64,000 nucleotides of DNA, from the NCBI GenBank assembly GCA_019424245.1, contig JAHYZV010000006.1, positions 62,001 through 126,000 on the forward strand, read 5' to 3'. The stretch comes from Clostridiales bacterium (GTDB lineage Bacteria > Bacillota > Clostridia > Lachnospirales > Lachnospiraceae). Position numbers and translations under genes: made by a program. The notes beneath the pieces are model-generated. The model had not been told where the DNA came from and made no database searches. It was given only the letters and a program-made list of their open reading frames with translations. Below are positions 1-8,453 of the stretch, in pieces; position 1 is the first letter of the stretch, and every line of letters starts with the position of its first letter.

Positions 1-350
1 ATACATTCATTAAACAGTTCCACATCAAAATCATCATACACAAGTCCCAGTATATCAGCATTCTGCTTTCCGGTACGGTTCTCGAAGAATACATTATCCT
101 CTGACACCAGCCCGGTGATTTCCATTGCTTTTGCATGATTTCCAGCAAGCTCGTAACCGGACAGCTTTATGCTGCCTGTATATCTTTTTTTCCCTGTTAA
201 AATGTAGTTAAACAATGTCGTTTTTCCTGCTCCGTTCTTTCCTGTGACCGCATATATGTAGCCGTTTTCCAGTGTCATACTGACATTCTTAAGCTTAAAT
301 CCAAAGCCTTTTCCTGTTACATCTTTAAACTCCAATGCAATATTGTCCAT
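1..350 (-). CDS. ABC transporter ATP-binding protein (partial, C-terminus outside window)
   Basis: Reading from the ATG at 350 down to the window edge, about 116 residues are visible. They begin MDNIALEFKDVTGKGFGFKL and contain a Walker A motif GKNGAGKTT near residue 40, followed by a Q-loop-like stretch (ITGLVSEDN). This is the N-terminal half of an ABC nucleotide-binding domain; signature and Walker B lie beyond position 1. It starts three bases after the GntR gene stops, so it is the fourth gene of the operon driven from 2353. It probably forms a second ATPase subunit for the same exporter. Substrate unknown. Confidence 0.85.
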   Translation of the reverse strand, partial: MDNIALEFKDVTGKGFGFKLKNVSMTLENGYIYAVTGKNGAGKTTLFNYILTGKKRYTGSIKLSGYELAGNHAKAMEITGLVSEDNVFFENRTGKQNADILGLVYDDFDVELFNEC

Positions 351-352
351 TT

Positions 353-733
353 CTATTTCTCCTCATACAAAGTGCGAACCATATCCACTAAATCATCACA
401 GGAAAGCCCTGCATTTTTTGCTTCATATATGATTTCCTGAGTTCTCTTTTCTATCATCATAAGCTGCTTTTCTTTCAGATAATCTGTGTTGTATTCACAC
501 ACATAAAATCCTTTTCCAGCAACTGAGCGGATAAGCCCCTCTTTTTCAAGTTCTTCATAAGCCCTCTTGGTTGTTATCACACTAACCTGCAAGTCTGCTG
601 CCAATGCCCTTATTGAAGGAAGTGCCTCGCCGGATTTCAGTTCCCCAGTTACTATCGCATTCTTAAGCTGCATTATTATCTGCTCGTATATTGCAAGCGT
701 TCCCTGTGGCAGGATATTTATATTAATGCTCAT
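353..733 (-). CDS. GntR-family transcriptional regulator (YtrA type)
   Basis: A 126-residue protein with an N-terminal winged helix-turn-helix (residues 10-78; LPSIRALAADLQVSVITTKR is the recognition region) and a short helical tail (80-126). This is the size and layout of the YtrA subfamily, which lacks a large ligand domain and usually controls a neighbouring ABC transporter. It overlaps the membrane-protein gene upstream by four bases (ATGA-type) and sits three bases before the next ATPase gene. It most likely represses its own operon through the palindrome at 2304-2341; that is inference from family habit and position. Confidence 0.9.
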   Translation of the reverse strand: MSININILPQGTLAIYEQIIMQLKNAIVTGELKSGEALPSIRALAADLQVSVITTKRAYEELEKEGLIRSVAGKGFYVCEYNTDYLKEKQLMMIEKRTQEIIYEAKNAGLSCDDLVDMVRTLYEEK

Positions 734-1383
734 AAAACCACCTCTTCATAAACTGCCGCTGACTTAAGCTTTCTTTTTACCTGCCTTGCATAACCTATGC
801 ATACTGGAAACTCTATAAGCACCATTATTGAATATAAAAAACGTTCTTCAATAATCGGCGTAAATGAACTCATTAATATATCAAACTGCCAGCAGTCAGT
901 AATTGTACATATAATTATAAGTGCCATAACATATGATAACAATCCATCTTTTTTGCCATATGGAAGCAGCGTGCTGATTATAAATGCATTTATAGTAATA
1001 TATATAAATACAGATGCACTGAATCTTACTGCCATCATCATAAATATATTGCCAATCGTCAGTATCAGCATGTGTACTGCCACTCTGAAGATATAAGAGT
1101 TTCTCACCAACTTTTCACGCTCATTGGTTGTAAGCGGGCATACATAATACATTGTTCTTAATTCGGCAGGGTGTGTGAATATTGAAAGACAGCAGATAGC
1201 AAGAGATATAAAATACCCTGAAGCAATTACTAATTGAGCCCATCCGGCTGTTTTAATAATCTGTGCCATAAATATAAGCTGTACCGCTAATAAATTAAAT
1301 ATTGCTGAATTTCCATGTTCATATGATGCCTTGAAATTCTCCCACCGCCATCCATATATATAATCTCTGATTAAGTATTTCAT
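730..1383 (-). CDS. ABC-2-like membrane permease protein
   Basis: A 217-residue hydrophobic protein with about six predicted membrane spans. A cytoplasmic-looking segment around residues 83-97 (PLTTNEREKLVRNSY) resembles the PxxxxER segment found in ABC-2 type exporter permeases. It overlaps the ATPase gene before it and the GntR gene after it by four bases each, which argues for translational coupling and for a transporter complex with the two ATPases. No close family was recognised and the substrate is unknown. YtrA-type operons often respond to cell-wall-active antibiotics, but nothing here shows that directly. Confidence 0.7.
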   Translation of the reverse strand: MKYLIRDYIYGWRWENFKASYEHGNSAIFNLLAVQLIFMAQIIKTAGWAQLVIASGYFISLAICCLSIFTHPAELRTMYYVCPLTTNEREKLVRNSYIFRVAVHMLILTIGNIFMMMAVRFSASVFIYITINAFIISTLLPYGKKDGLLSYVMALIIICTITDCWQFDILMSSFTPIIEERFLYSIMVLIEFPVCIGYARQVKRKLKSAAVYEEVVL

Positions 1384-2240
1384 ATTACACTTTCACCCCT
1401 TTTACTGTAATGATACATAAATTCTTCCAGTGTCGGAACTGTTACCGTAAGTGCACCATCATACTTTGAATATCCATGATTGACTACAAGTGCTTTAGTT
1501 CCGTATTTCCTGTCCTCTGCATGTATGATGTCTTCCTGCTTAAGAAGTTTCACTTTATAGCTTTCTCCTGATATTATCCTGTACTTATCCCTGAAGCTTT
1601 CTATATCTCCTGAATATACAAGATCTCCCTTATCAAGATATATAAGATAATCTGCAATCCTGTCTAATTCATCAAGTATATGTGATGCAATAATCACACT
1701 TTTCTTACCGCTTTCCATAAACTGCATAATCACATTCAGGAAATCCTGTTTAAAATCAGGATCAAAATTAGCTGTCGGTTCATCAAGTATCAGATACTTT
1801 GGGTCTGTTGATAATGCAAATGCAAACTGTGCCTTTATCTTCTGTCCCTTCGATAATTTTCCAAACTTTATCTTTCTATCAAGTCCAAACCGTTCAAGAT
1901 ACTCCATGTAGATGCTTTCGTCATATCTGCTGTAAAACCTGCCATAACATCTTCCATTCTCTAAAAGTGAAAGTTCTGTATTCATAAGTTCATTGACTGG
2001 TACTATTCCTGTAATATCACGGATTCTCTTCTCGCTTTCCGCTTCCTGATAATTCAATCCATCAATTACAACCGTTCCCTCGTCCGGTCTGCAAAGCCCC
2101 AGTATCATCTTAATAAGAGTAGTCTTTCCTGACGCATTCTGCCCCACAAGTGCACATATGTATCCATCAGGAATCTCTATTGAGATGTCCTTCAGTCTGA
2201 AACTTCCTAATCTCTTATTAACTCCACTCAAAGAAATCAT
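1380..2240 (-). CDS. ABC transporter ATP-binding protein
   Basis: An ABC ATPase of 286 residues from the ATG at 2240, which follows GGGGAGGC by a good distance; an upstream in-frame ATG at 2273 lacks a ribosome site and would place that GGAGG inside the gene. Walker A is GQNASGKTT, the signature region is LSKGQKIKAQFAFAL, Walker B is YLILDEPTANFD, and the H-loop is ASHILDEL. The 'LSKGQ' signature is typical of YtrB-like exporters. First gene of the operon with the permease, the GntR regulator and a second ATPase. Confidence 0.9.
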   Translation of the reverse strand: MISLSGVNKRLGSFRLKDISIEIPDGYICALVGQNASGKTTLIKMILGLCRPDEGTVVIDGLNYQEAESEKRIRDITGIVPVNELMNTELSLLENGRCYGRFYSRYDESIYMEYLERFGLDRKIKFGKLSKGQKIKAQFAFALSTDPKYLILDEPTANFDPDFKQDFLNVIMQFMESGKKSVIIASHILDELDRIADYLIYLDKGDLVYSGDIESFRDKYRIISGESYKVKLLKQEDIIHAEDRKYGTKALVVNHGYSKYDGALTVTVPTLEEFMYHYSKRGESVI

Positions 2241-2303
2241 TCTTCTGCCTCCCCAAAACACAGTCTTACACATAACAGCTATACACCTGATATATTATTT
2301 TTG

Positions 2304-2341
2304 TGCATACACTGTATATATACATATATACAGTGTATGCA
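2304..2341. promoter_or_regulatory. 38-bp operator palindrome of the GntR/ABC operon
   Basis: Two perfect 17-base arms, TGCATACACTGTATATA and its reverse complement, flank the four bases TACA. The palindrome covers the -10 box and most of the spacer of the operon promoter. Such a position fits repression by the GntR-family protein encoded at 353-733. The structure is directly visible; the binding partner is inferred. Confidence 0.75.
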
Positions 2342-2353
2342 CGCATTTGTCAA
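2325..2353 (-). promoter_or_regulatory. Sigma-A promoter of the GntR/ABC operon
   Basis: On the minus strand, TTGACA (2353-2348) is followed by exactly 17 bases and TATATA (2330-2325). This is close to the housekeeping consensus. The first gene begins at 2240, about 75 bases beyond the expected transcript start. Confidence 0.75.
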
Positions 2354-2393
2354 GCAATTCTTGCTTTATTTATGTGTTTATTTCCGCTTCCGT

Positions 2394-2687
2394 CCTATAA
2401 GAATCCTCATACCTGTTGATTTATAGGTAACTTTTCATATAATTCACGCTTTTTCAGCCCGTAAATACCTTTTTCTCATGACTGAACCTATAAGAATCAT
2501 TATTTGAACTAATTTATAGGAGTTTTTCTATCAATTTCAGCAAAAATTCTTCTTCAAAGCAAAAAAATACCTATAAGAAGTCAATTCAAAGACTCCTTAT
2601 AGGTATTTTCATCATTATTTTATATCTATCTTAATAGTCAAGTTTGTAATTCACCTATAAATCACACACTTTACATCATTTTATAGG
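2394..2687. repeat. Array of four CCTATAA-N20-TTATAGG inverted repeats
   Basis: Four units lie at 2394-2427, 2487-2520, 2570-2603 and 2654-2687. Each has CCTATAA, exactly 20 unrelated bases, then TTATAGG, 34 bases in all. Unit starts are 93, 83 and 84 bases apart. Units 1 and 2 share CCTATAAGAATC. Unit 3 can form a longer hairpin of about 18 base pairs with one mismatch (AATACCTATAAG against CTTATAGGTATT plus GACT/AGTC), and could terminate the ROK gene. Apart from the array, the stretch 2354-2790 holds no gene I can see. Function unknown; see findings. Confidence 0.85.
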
Positions 2688-2790
2688 TAAGCGCTGAGGC
2701 ATTCCAGACCTATGCAACCCTCTGACGCATCATAGCATTCAGCACTCATGCAGCAAGAATCACTACTTCACGCCATCTTATAAGCTTTCA

Positions 2791-3927
2791 TCATTCCACA
2801 CCATCAATAAATCTGGCAACAAAGCTTAATGCTGCTCCAAGCCCTGATTTTCCGCCGCCATCATCTGATATTTTTAAATAATCCGCATCTGTATCAAAGG
2901 AATAATCATTAACAAGACGTTCTTTAATACTATTATCATATTGCTTAAGATATGGTGCAACTGTTCCGCCAAGAACAATATCACAGTCCATCATCGTGTA
3001 TATGTTATTAATTCCAAGAGCCAGATTGTCCATATATTCATCTAACACATTGGAATTATTCTTATTTCCCTGCGCTGCCAGTTCAAAGAAATTGTCAAGT
3101 GTCATATCAAGCTCTGATGATAATACCTTTTCTGAAACATATGCTTCAAAACAGCCCTTCTTACCACACAGGCACTGCTTTCCTCCAGGGTGAATAACCA
3201 TATGTCCGAATTCGCCACCACGGTTATGAACACCATTTCTGATTGCGGAAGCGTTAATATATGCACCTCCGACACCTTCACCAAGCATAATATATATTTT
3301 TTCATCTTCAGGCTTTCCATTAAACCAGTGGTCTGCGTATGCCTCTGCCCTCGCATCGTTCATCACTACGACCGGATAATCAATAGCTGATATAAGCCTT
3401 GTAAAATCATAGTTCTTAGCTTTTAATGGTGGTGCTGAGATAAGAATCTGCTTTTCATCATCAAGTATTCCCGGAACTGTAATGCCAACTCCCAGAATGT
3501 CATCTGCGTCTGCTCCAACATAATCCGCTGCATGTCTTACCGCATCAGTAAGCTTCTCAATATATGCGCTGCTTTTACTAAAATGTGCTTTAACATCCAT
3601 ACTGTATATAATCTGACCTTTAAGTCCGACTACATCTACATTAATATAGTCAGCTTTGATATTCACGCTGATGGCTTTTCTTGCATTATTACTAATAGTA
3701 ATTGCCTGTGCCCTTCTTCCACCTGTTGAAGTGAAATTGCCAACATATTCTATAAGTCCATCTTCCATGAGCATCTTAAGATTCTGATTTACTGTCGGCA
3801 GCGACAGACCTAACCGGTCTGCTATCTCCTGCCTTGATATCTTATCTGAATTATATATCAGTCTGAATATACGGTTTTTATTAAGTTTTTTTACATCCGT
3901 GTTTGTTAGTTTCTGTGATGAATCCAT
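2791..3927 (-). CDS. ROK-family transcriptional repressor (XylR/NagC type)
   Basis: A 378-residue protein. Residues 12-75 form a winged helix (RQEIADRLGLSLPTVNQNLK) and the rest is a ROK sugar-kinase-like domain. It carries the ROK zinc signature CLCGKKGCFE near residue 245, preceded by GEFGHMVIHPGG. It is the last gene of the sugar operon after the transaldolase gene and probably senses a sugar intermediate and represses the operon. The start ATG at 3927 has AGAGG seven bases upstream. The sugar is not evident from sequence, though the neighbours point to a pentose or related aldose. Confidence 0.88.
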   Translation of the reverse strand: MDSSQKLTNTDVKKLNKNRIFRLIYNSDKISRQEIADRLGLSLPTVNQNLKMLMEDGLIEYVGNFTSTGGRRAQAITISNNARKAISVNIKADYINVDVVGLKGQIIYSMDVKAHFSKSSAYIEKLTDAVRHAADYVGADADDILGVGITVPGILDDEKQILISAPPLKAKNYDFTRLISAIDYPVVVMNDARAEAYADHWFNGKPEDEKIYIMLGEGVGGAYINASAIRNGVHNRGGEFGHMVIHPGGKQCLCGKKGCFEAYVSEKVLSSELDMTLDNFFELAAQGNKNNSNVLDEYMDNLALGINNIYTMMDCDIVLGGTVAPYLKQYDNSIKERLVNDYSFDTDADYLKISDDGGGKSGLGAALSFVARFIDGVE

Positions 3928-3972
3928 CCATTACCTCTCGCTTAATCCCGGTTAACCTGTATGTCAGTTACA

Positions 3973-4626
3973 TTACTCGCCAAATACAGCGATATAATCT
4001 TTCTTGAACTTCTCAATTCCTGCATCTGTAAGTGGATGGTGAACCATCTGCTCGATTACCTTATATGGTACTGTTGCAATATCAGCTCCTGCAAGTGCAC
4101 AGTCTGTAATATGTATTGGATTTCTTACACTTGCACAGATAATCTCTGTCTTAAGATCATAGTTTGCAAATATATCTGCAATATCCTGAATAAGATTAAT
4201 TCCAGGCTGTGATATGTCATCAAGTCTTCCAAGGAAAGGAGACACATATGCTGCACCTGCTCTTGCAGCTAAAAGTGCCTGATTAGCTGAGAATATTAAT
4301 GTAACATTAACCTTTATTCCCTCAGATGATAACACCTTAGTAGCCTTAAGACCTTCAACTGTCATAGGAATCTTAACAACCATGTTAGGATGGATTGCTG
4401 CAATCTCCCTTCCCTCTTTAATCATTCCTTCTGCATCCTCTGTAGTAGCCTTAACCTCGCCACTTATAGGTCCGTCAACAATAGATGTAATCTCCTTTAT
4501 AACTTCCTTGAAATCTCTTCCTTCTTTGGCAATAAGAGATGGATTAGTAGTTACTCCACAGATAACTCCCATGTCATTAGCCTTACGGATATCCTCAACA
4601 TTTGCAGTATCAATAAAAAACTTCAT
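3973..4626 (-). CDS. fsa: Fructose-6-phosphate aldolase / transaldolase-like protein
   Basis: 217 residues, the length of the small FSA/TalC family rather than a full transaldolase. The N-terminus FFIDTANVEDIRKAN and the motif VTTNPSLIAKEG are characteristic, and the Schiff-base lysine is in VVKIPMT (about residue 86). Family members cleave or form fructose 6-phosphate from dihydroxyacetone or glycerone units and glyceraldehyde 3-phosphate, or act as transaldolases. It lies 21 bases after xylB and 45 bases before the ROK gene. In this operon it likely handles the phosphorylated ketose downstream of the kinase. Exact reaction unproven. Confidence 0.88.
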   Translation of the reverse strand: MKFFIDTANVEDIRKANDMGVICGVTTNPSLIAKEGRDFKEVIKEITSIVDGPISGEVKATTEDAEGMIKEGREIAAIHPNMVVKIPMTVEGLKATKVLSSEGIKVNVTLIFSANQALLAARAGAAYVSPFLGRLDDISQPGINLIQDIADIFANYDLKTEIICASVRNPIHITDCALAGADIATVPYKVIEQMVHHPLTDAGIEKFKKDYIAVFGE

Positions 4627-4647
4627 TATAAAATTCTCCTCGTATAA

Positions 4648-6126
4648 TCACTCATTAATTGTTCTGAACACATTCTTTATTGCAGGATAGATACATCTGA
4701 ACTTATTGTACTTATCCTCGTATCTTTCTATTATCTTCTCGTCCGGCCTTATTGTCTTTCGTACTTTAACGAGAGCATTAGACGCATCTTCAACGCAATT
4801 ATACTCCCCGGCTGCAACCATGGCAAGCATTGCCGCACCCATAGCAGGACCTTCCTCTGACTCTAACAGTTCCACAGGAATTCCAAGTACATTAGCCATA
4901 ATCTTGCACCACAGTTCTGACTTAGCGCCACCACCGCACATACGGGTTGACTCCACCTTAATACTGAGACTCTTAGCAACCTCGAAGCAGTCCCTTATTG
5001 CAAATGCAACGCCTTCCAGAACTGCCTGTGTCATATCCTTACGCTCAGTATCCATTGTCATTCCTGTAAATGTGCCTCTTGCAAATTCGTCATTATGCGG
5101 TGATCTCTCACCCATCAGATATGGAAGGAAATACACATTATTATTGCCAAGGTCATCATCTGTTATCTGCGACTGTTCACCTGCATAATCATTAGTTCCG
5201 AGTATCTTGTCCATCCACCATCCATTAGCTGAAGCTGCACTTAATATACAGCCCATAAGATGATATTTCCCATCCGCATGTGCGAAAGAATGAAGTGCAT
5301 TATTGGAATCCACTCCGAATTCCTTGCTTGAAATGAATATTGTACCGCTTGTTCCCAAAGAAACATTACAATGTCCGTCACCGACAGTACCAGTGCCTAC
5401 TGCAGCAGCTGCATTATCACCTGCACCGGCTGCAACAATTACTTCACATCCTATTCCAAGCTCATCAGCAATATCCTTCTTTACAGTACCAACGCACTCA
5501 CTACTTTCAAAGATGCGTGGCATCTGTGCTTCTGTCACGCCACATATATCAAGCATCTGACGCGACCAACGCCTGTTCTTCACATCAAACAGCAACATGC
5601 CCGATGCATCTGAAACATCTGTACAATGCACACCTGTAAGACGATACGCAATATAATCCTTTGGAAGCATTATCTTGTCTATCTTAGCAAAATTATCCGG
5701 TTCATTCTCCTTCACCCACAATATCTTAGGTGCTGTAAAACCTGCAAATGCAATATTTGCTGTATATTCTGATAACTTATCCCTGCCTATCACTTCATTC
5801 AGGTACTCACACTGCTTCGTTGTTCTTCCGTCATTCCATAAAATAGCCGGTCTAATAACCTCATCATTCTTATCAAGAATAACAAGTCCATGCATCTGTC
5901 CACCAAAGCTGATACCACCAACTGTTGATTCATCCTGTCCGTCAAGCAGCTCCTTCATGCCTTCTATACAAGCATCATACCAGTCATAAGGATTCTGCTC
6001 TGACCAGCCGGCCTTAGGGTAATCAATCGGATAACTCTTAGACACATTTGCAATAATATGTCCTGCTGTGTCCATAAGAACAATCTTGACCGACGAAGTT
6101 CCAAGGTCAATTCCTATATAATTCAT
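4648..6126 (-). CDS. xylB: Xylulokinase (FGGY family)
   Basis: 492 residues, typical XylB length. The first phosphate-binding motif is GIDLGTSSVKIVLMD at the N-terminus. GGISFGGQMHGLVILD and WNDGRTTKQC are XylB-like, and the C-terminal FGGY signature region is MCGGGAKSELWCKIMANVLG. It phosphorylates D-xylulose with ATP in XylB proper; related ketoses are possible. It lies 43 bases downstream of the isomerase-like gene in the same operon. The ribosome site GAAAGGAG sits just before the ATG at 6126. Confidence 0.9.
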   Translation of the reverse strand: MNYIGIDLGTSSVKIVLMDTAGHIIANVSKSYPIDYPKAGWSEQNPYDWYDACIEGMKELLDGQDESTVGGISFGGQMHGLVILDKNDEVIRPAILWNDGRTTKQCEYLNEVIGRDKLSEYTANIAFAGFTAPKILWVKENEPDNFAKIDKIMLPKDYIAYRLTGVHCTDVSDASGMLLFDVKNRRWSRQMLDICGVTEAQMPRIFESSECVGTVKKDIADELGIGCEVIVAAGAGDNAAAAVGTGTVGDGHCNVSLGTSGTIFISSKEFGVDSNNALHSFAHADGKYHLMGCILSAASANGWWMDKILGTNDYAGEQSQITDDDLGNNNVYFLPYLMGERSPHNDEFARGTFTGMTMDTERKDMTQAVLEGVAFAIRDCFEVAKSLSIKVESTRMCGGGAKSELWCKIMANVLGIPVELLESEEGPAMGAAMLAMVAAGEYNCVEDASNALVKVRKTIRPDEKIIERYEDKYNKFRCIYPAIKNVFRTINE

Positions 6127-6169
6127 GCCAGACTCCTTTCCACAATCATATATCTATAACCGCACCTGT

Positions 6170-7654
6170 TTATGCAAATGGGTTCTCGCTCTTGTAAAGC
6201 ATGCCCTTAGGCTGGTTGAATGACACATTCTCAACACCGATATACTTAAACACATCAAAAAGTGTCTTTCCAAAATGTCCGAATGCAACTGCACCATGAT
6301 GTGGAAAATTGCCTTCAATAAGCACATGTCTGTAGAATCTTCCCATCTCTGGAATAGCAAATATACCTATTGCACCAAATGAACGTGTTCTTACCGGAAG
6401 AACTTCACCCTGTGCTATGTAAGCGGAAAGCTTGTTATCTGATGAATTCTGGAGTCTGAAAAATGTGATATCTCCCGGAACGATATCCCCTTCAAGTGTA
6501 CCATTAGTAACTTCTTCAGGAAGTGAACGTGCCATAATCATCTGGTTTCTCATCTCGCAGAATGACAATTTGCTTGATGCAGTGTTGCCACAATGGAATC
6601 CCATAAATGTATCCTTCTGTGTATATGCATATCTGCCTGCGATATCCTCATTGTAGATATCTGCTGGAACTGTATTATTAATATCAAGAAGTGTAACAAT
6701 ATCGTCACTTACAACTTCTCCGATAAATTCACTCAATGCACCATATATATCAACCTCGCATGATACAGGTATTCCTCTTGAAGTAAGTCTTGAGTTGACA
6801 TAACAAGGAACACATCCGAACTGTGTCTGGAATGCCGGCCAGCATTTACCTGCTACTGCAACATATTTTCTTGAGCCCTTATGTGATTCAACCCAGTCAG
6901 TTAATGTAAGCTCATACTGTGCGAGTCTGCTTAAGATTTCAGGCTTTTTATTTCCTGTACCAAGCTCTTTTTCCATATCCCTTACAACATCAGGAATTCT
7001 TTCATCTCCTGCATGCTTATTAAAGCTCTCGAATAAATCAAGCTCTGAATTTTCCTCAATCTCAACACCAAGATTATATAGACCTGCGATTGGTGCATTA
7101 CATGCAAGGAAATTGTTAGGTCTTGGACCAAAGCTGATAATCTTAAGATTGCTTAATGCGTATACCGCCTTTGCTACAGGTATGAATTCATGAATCATAT
7201 CTGCACATTCTTCTGCTGTTCCAACAGGATACTCCGGAATATATGCTTTAACTCCACGAAGCTTAAGATTATAGCTTGCATTAAGCATTCCACAATAAGC
7301 ATCGCCTCGTCCCTGAACAAGACCTCCATTAGCTGATGTCTCCTCTGCTGCCGCAATGAACATCTTAGGTCCGTTGAAATTTTTTGCAAGCATTGTCTCA
7401 GCAATCTCAGGTCCGAAATTACCAAGATATACACAGAGTGCATTACATCCTGCATTCTTAATATCCTCAAGTGCCTGCATCATATGTATCTCACTCTCAA
7501 CGATACATACCGGACATTCATAGATATCCCCCTTGCCATACTTTGCTTCATATGCCTTTACAAGATTCTGTCTTCTTGTAACTGAAAGTGATTCTGGAAA
7601 GCAGTCTCTTGAAACTGCAACAATACCGATTTTCATAACTGGTGTATTATTCAT
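6170..7654 (-). CDS. L-fucose/L-arabinose isomerase-family protein
   Basis: 494 residues. The segment SCEVDIYGALSEFIG (about residue 300), VTLLDINN and the HHGAVAFGHFG region carry the Glu, Asp and His expected for the divalent-metal site of fucose-isomerase-like enzymes. The N-terminus (MKIGIVAVSRDCFPESLS) is of the FucI-related type rather than XylA. It should convert an aldose to the ketose used by the kinase next door. No xylA is in the window, so this protein may be the operon's isomerase. AAAGGAG lies eight bases before the ATG. Confidence 0.82.
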   Translation of the reverse strand: MNNTPVMKIGIVAVSRDCFPESLSVTRRQNLVKAYEAKYGKGDIYECPVCIVESEIHMMQALEDIKNAGCNALCVYLGNFGPEIAETMLAKNFNGPKMFIAAAEETSANGGLVQGRGDAYCGMLNASYNLKLRGVKAYIPEYPVGTAEECADMIHEFIPVAKAVYALSNLKIISFGPRPNNFLACNAPIAGLYNLGVEIEENSELDLFESFNKHAGDERIPDVVRDMEKELGTGNKKPEILSRLAQYELTLTDWVESHKGSRKYVAVAGKCWPAFQTQFGCVPCYVNSRLTSRGIPVSCEVDIYGALSEFIGEVVSDDIVTLLDINNTVPADIYNEDIAGRYAYTQKDTFMGFHCGNTASSKLSFCEMRNQMIMARSLPEEVTNGTLEGDIVPGDITFFRLQNSSDNKLSAYIAQGEVLPVRTRSFGAIGIFAIPEMGRFYRHVLIEGNFPHHGAVAFGHFGKTLFDVFKYIGVENVSFNQPKGMLYKSENPFA

Positions 7655-7671
7655 AACTTATCTCCTTTAAC

Positions 7672-8277
7672 CTATACTGTTATATTCTCTCCCCTTAAGC
7701 CGTTAAATGCTCCATCTATATGAGCATCTTCATGGGCTATCAGCCATTTATTAGATGCAGCAAGCAACTTGTCTTCTGCTGTTGCATGAGTATTAACTAC
7801 ATCAAGATTAGTTCCCTTTGGAAGTACAACTACGCACTTAAAGCCCTGTCCATCCACACCGCATGGTGCATAATGAAGAGTTGTTGCATACACCTCAATA
7901 GCAGTTCCCTCAGGCACAAAAAATCCTTCAACCTTAGATGTCTCATATGTAAAATCGTCTTTCACATCTTCTCTGCTACCAAGCAGCAGAATCATATCTG
8001 TTGCCGCAATATTAACTTCTGAACTTCTGTGATATTCCAGTGCATTAAGTTTCTGGTTATGTCCATTACAATACCCTGTCTGTACAGGACATCCACCATA
8101 TATACTCTCTTCCATTACCTTATGAATCTGTGTATTTTCAAGCTTTTCATCACCTGCAACATATACAACATCTTCAGGCATATCATACGAATCCATAAGT
8201 TTCACTATTTCACTGGTATCAATATCAGCAATAACTCTGCCATATTTCTTAAATCCAGCATCCAATACACTCTGCAA
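7672..8277 (-). CDS. DUF4867-family protein of sugar operons
   Basis: About 201 residues from a TTG at 8277, eight bases after AAGGAGG. The longer reading frame from a TTG at 8298 would put that ribosome site inside the gene. The sequence (GFKKYGRVI, YGGCPVQTGYCNGHNQKLN, EYHRSSEVNI, HYAPCGVD) matches DUF4867 as I know it, a cupin-like family repeatedly found beside isomerase and kinase genes for sugars. The conserved Glu and His residues in EYHRSSE and LHYAPC could bind metal. First gene of the operon. It may be a sugar epimerase or isomerase, but no activity can be read from the sequence. Confidence 0.78.
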   Translation of the reverse strand: MQSVLDAGFKKYGRVIADIDTSEIVKLMDSYDMPEDVVYVAGDEKLENTQIHKVMEESIYGGCPVQTGYCNGHNQKLNALEYHRSSEVNIAATDMILLLGSREDVKDDFTYETSKVEGFFVPEGTAIEVYATTLHYAPCGVDGQGFKCVVVLPKGTNLDVVNTHATAEDKLLAASNKWLIAHEDAHIDGAFNGLRGENITV

Positions 8278-8309
8278 AAACACTACCTCCTTTTTCAACT
8301 CATGTTAAA

Positions 8310-8334
8310 CTTTTATAAAGTATCTTTCTAAAAG
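8310..8334. promoter_or_regulatory. Candidate operator of the sugar operon
   Basis: CTTTTATAAAG and CTTTCTAAAAG form an inverted repeat with 11-base arms, one mismatch and a three-base spacer. It lies directly after the -10 box at 8337-8342 and before the first gene. This position suits a repressor site; the ROK protein at 2791-3927 is the obvious candidate, by inference only. Confidence 0.5.
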
Positions 8335-8336
8335 TC

Positions 8337-8365
8337 ATTCTATCACTGTTTTATTTCTAATTCAA
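8337..8365 (-). promoter_or_regulatory. Promoter of the sugar operon
   Basis: Minus-strand TTGAAT (8365-8360), 17 bases, then TAGAAT (8342-8337). This is a good housekeeping-type promoter about 60 bases upstream of the DUF4867 gene. Confidence 0.6.
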
Positions 8366-8366
8366 T

Positions 8367-8427
8367 AAAAAAATCTCCGATTATCAAAAATGTATCCTGA
8401 AAGATACACTCCCAATAACCGGAGATT
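8367..8427 (-). terminator. Rho-independent terminator after the metal-exporter gene
   Basis: AATCTCCG(A/G)TTAT arms at 8372-8384 and 8415-8427 pair, with a second small stem (TGTATC/GATACA) in the loop. On the minus strand the stem is followed by seven T residues (8367-8373). It ends transcription of the 8454-9311 gene. Confidence 0.8.
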
Positions 8428-8453
8428 AATATTAATATGTTAAATTGCCAATC

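Noticed and set aside
2394..2687. CRISPR array
   Set aside because: The shared parts are only seven bases, arranged as inverted pairs, with no direct repeat of 24 or more bases and no cas genes.
4464..4470. Further TTATAGG copies in genes (also 31081, 31548, 63979 areas)
   Set aside because: They lie in coding sequence without a partner arm at 20 bases and are expected by chance in AT-rich DNA.
4706..5188. Plus-strand frames opposite xylB and other genes
   Set aside because: They are low-complexity shadows of the real minus-strand genes.
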